Shown piece by piece: positions 62,589 through 64,000 of a DNA stretch of 64,000 nucleotides (positions within the stretch are counted from its first letter, which is position 1; every line of letters starts with the position of its first letter). Origin of the DNA: Solwaraspora sp. WMMD1047 (GTDB lineage: Bacteria; Actinomycetota; Actinomycetes; Mycobacteriales; Micromonosporaceae); NCBI RefSeq assembly GCF_029626155.1, contig NZ_JARUBL010000001.1, positions 930,001 through 994,000 of the forward strand. Reading direction: 5' to 3'. The notes under the pieces were generated by a model. That model was given only the letters and a program-made list of their open reading frames with translations. It did not search any database and was not told where the DNA came from. Position numbers and translations under genes: made by a program.

Positions 62589-63491
62589 AGTGCTGCCGCG
62601 GCGTTCGCGGATGGCTGCCGCTACCTGGTGGGTGGTTTGGGATGGAGTGCGTAGGACGTCGGTTGCGGTGAAGCGGAGCACAAGCCATCCGGCGGTGCGG
62701 AGAGTGTTCAGGCGGGTGACGTCACGGCGGAATGCGGCGCGTTCGCGGTGGTGGTCGCCCTCGTACTCGATGGCGATTCGCCAGTGCGGGTAGGCGAGGT
62801 CGACCCGACCGAGTAGGCGCCCAGACTTGGCCCGCACCTCGTGCTGGGCGACGGGCCGGGGGAGGCCGGCGTCGAGCAGGAGCAGGCGGAGGCGGGTTTC
62901 CATCGGAGATTCGCTCAACGGCTCGGCCAGGTCGAGCATGGTGCGCAGCTGCACTATGCCGGGCCATCCCTGGTGCGCCAGCAGGTAGTCGGTGAGGGCG
63001 GCGAGTCGGGTGGCCCGGCGGTGCAGGAGCGCGTCCACGGCAACCAGGGCCTCCGCGCGCGGCAGCTTCCGGCCGAGGTCGAAGGCGGTGCGGGTGCCGG
63101 TGGTGAGCCGCAGCTCACCGAACCGGGTGACGTCGTCGGGCGAGAGAGCGTCGTGACTTGCGCTGATCCGGGGGTGCGGCCGCAGCCGCGCGGCGCCGGG
63201 AAGGATCACGGTGACGGGAGCGTTGCGGGGGAGCAGATTGACCCCGTGCAGGTATGCGGCGCTGAATCCGGCGATCGCGCCGCCGGCGGGGAGCCTGAGG
63301 GCGACCGCGTCGCACCACATCCGGTGGTCGTCGGCGTCGAACGCGTCGGCGTGGACGTAGACGTCGGGCAGCAACCGCCGCCAGGCTGGCCCGCGCAGCA
63401 TCGCGGGGGTGAGCTGGCCGTCGGCGATGGCGCGGCTGCCGGCGAACGGAACAAACGACAGGTCACGCGGAACGTGGGCGGCGCGGGGCAT
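62583..63491 (-). CDS. DUF559-domain protein (VSR-like nuclease fold) with AbiEi-like N-terminal region
   Basis: 302 residues. The C-terminal part (about 205-300) has the DUF559 nuclease-like pattern: VDLAYPHWRIAIEYEGDHHR with Asp and Glu, then FRRDVTRLNTLRTAGWLVLRFTATDV. The N-terminal part (LTPAMLRGPAWRRLLPDVYVHAD, FSAAYLHGVNLLPR) resembles the AbiEi-type proteins common as multiple copies in actinomycete genomes; a link to phage defence or toxin-antitoxin function is known only for some members. I chose ATG 63491, but GTG 63521 is possible. The stop lies inside the palindrome. Confidence 0.75.
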   Translation of the reverse strand: MPRAAHVPRDLSFVPFAGSRAIADGQLTPAMLRGPAWRRLLPDVYVHADAFDADDHRMWCDAVALRLPAGGAIAGFSAAYLHGVNLLPRNAPVTVILPGAARLRPHPRISASHDALSPDDVTRFGELRLTTGTRTAFDLGRKLPRAEALVAVDALLHRRATRLAALTDYLLAHQGWPGIVQLRTMLDLAEPLSESPMETRLRLLLLDAGLPRPVAQHEVRAKSGRLLGRVDLAYPHWRIAIEYEGDHHRERAAFRRDVTRLNTLRTAGWLVLRFTATDVLRTPSQTTHQVAAAIRERRGSTC

Positions 63492-63521
63492 CCGGAAAGC
63501 TTGCCGTAGCCGACCAGTCAC

Positions 63522-63728
63522 CCGCTGCCCCTACCCGGCTCGCCTGCCCCGGGCTGACGACCCGCTGCCGTCGTTGGGTTGGCGGCGTGCCGCGTGGCGG
63601 AGTGCGGGTGGAGTGGCGGCGTGAAGGTGGGGTGGCGGTGTGCCGCGGGGTGGCGGGTGGGGCCGGGCGGCGGTGATCGCGCCGCCGAACCGGGTGTGCT
63701 GAGCCTGGTCCGGTTCGTCACTGCCTGG
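63522..63728. other. 207-bp gap upstream of the DUF559 gene
   Basis: G-rich low-complexity sequence made of GTGGCGG-like units; no gene or perfect inverted repeat is seen. It must hold the promoter of the DUF559 gene. Confidence 0.35.
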
Positions 63729-64000
63729 TCAACCCGAGCGGCGCTCCCGGGCTCGGCGGCGGTTCTTGACGATGGTGGCGGTGAACGTTCCGGCGAGGCC
63801 GAAGGCCACCCAGCCGACCAGTCCGGTCAGTGGGCGGAGGAAGGCGCGGTGGTCGAAGTAGGCGACCGAGCGGATCAGGTCGGTGCCGAGGCCGGGGATG
63901 TTCCAGCGGTGTACGCCGCGCAGTGCCGACGGTAGGAACTCCGGCGCGGTGGCCCCGCCCGACGTCGGTGGGCCGAGCGCCACCAGCAGGAGGATGACCA
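63729..64000 (-). CDS. C-terminal part of a YhgE/Pip-like (DUF3533) membrane protein
   Basis: The frame is open to the window edge on the minus strand, so the start lies beyond 64000. The visible 90 residues hold a hydrophobic segment at the edge, then PPTSGGATAPEFLPSALRGVHRW, GLGTDLIRSVAYFDH and a final membrane helix (GLVGWVAFGLAGTFTATIV) with a basic tail. The SGG-x2-PxEFLP and RSVAYFD blocks match the end of YhgE/Pip and DUF3533 ABC-2-like proteins. The ATG at 63983 is internal. Confidence 0.65.
   Translation of the reverse strand, partial: VILLLVALGPPTSGGATAPEFLPSALRGVHRWNIPGLGTDLIRSVAYFDHRAFLRPLTGLVGWVAFGLAGTFTATIVKNRRRARERRSG

Overview
The window is chromosomal DNA from a high-GC actinomycete, most likely a member of the Micromonosporaceae (Micromonospora or a relative). 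Supporting signs are the very GC-rich third codon positions, frequent GTG starts, ATGA or GTGA gene overlaps, genes that look leaderless, and protein families typical of that group. One block (about 14.4-26.9 kb) has the same order as the Mycobacterium tuberculosis Rv0948c-Rv0957 region: chorismate mutase, UvrD1/PcrA, M23 peptidase, sucCD, PerM, purN, purH. I found no rRNA, tRNA, CRISPR array, insertion sequence or phage gene.

Layout. 0-8.2 kb: the end of a double NUDIX protein; pssA facing psd (phosphatidylethanolamine synthesis); a PspC/LiaF-like membrane protein and a small repeat-tailed membrane protein, divergent from a PspC-type sensor kinase and LuxR-type regulator. 8.5-14.3 kb: a five-gene oligopeptide ABC importer. 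14.4-27.8 kb: a chorismate mutase behind what looks like a Phe/Tyr leader-peptide attenuator, pcrA, two LytM peptidases, a lone B12-binding protein, sucCD, a PerM-like protein, a small CD225-type membrane protein, purN-purH and folD. 27.9-33.9 kb: mdh, icd, a Ser/Thr kinase, an NAD-dependent epimerase and an anchored hypothetical protein. 34-38 kb: a galactoside operon (GH42, DeoR regulator, galT). 38-43.3 kb: an APS kinase with a degenerate ATP-sulfurylase half, and a four-gene ABC transporter. 43.4-48.8 kb: a GlxA-type regulator divergent from a DJ-1 operon, and ppc. 48.9-50.7 kb: two effector-less GntR proteins, a hypothetical protein, a palindromic element and an Uma2 nuclease. 50.8-59.2 kb: a secreted oxidation cluster. 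59.5-62.3 kb: a DrrAB exporter divergent from its TetR regulator. 62.3-64 kb: a pure-G/C tract, a perfect palindrome, a DUF559 protein and the end of a YhgE/Pip-like membrane protein.

Two observations stand out. Upstream of the chorismate mutase lie, in order, a promoter, a 22-codon leader ORF with Phe-Phe-Tyr-Tyr, competing hairpins and a strong terminator, which is the expected architecture for transcription attenuation by Phe/Tyr supply. The 50.8-59.2 kb cluster encodes a cupredoxin-Ig-DUF1080 protein, a two-domain multicopper oxidase, a 1,329-residue ThuA/discoidin/sugar-dehydrogenase/PKD/DUF1080 protein and a lipoprotein sugar dehydrogenase. The two large proteins share a small two-cysteine domain I do not recognise. 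Together they could form an extracellular pathway that oxidises and then cleaves glycosides, passing electrons through copper proteins to oxygen; that role is inferred.
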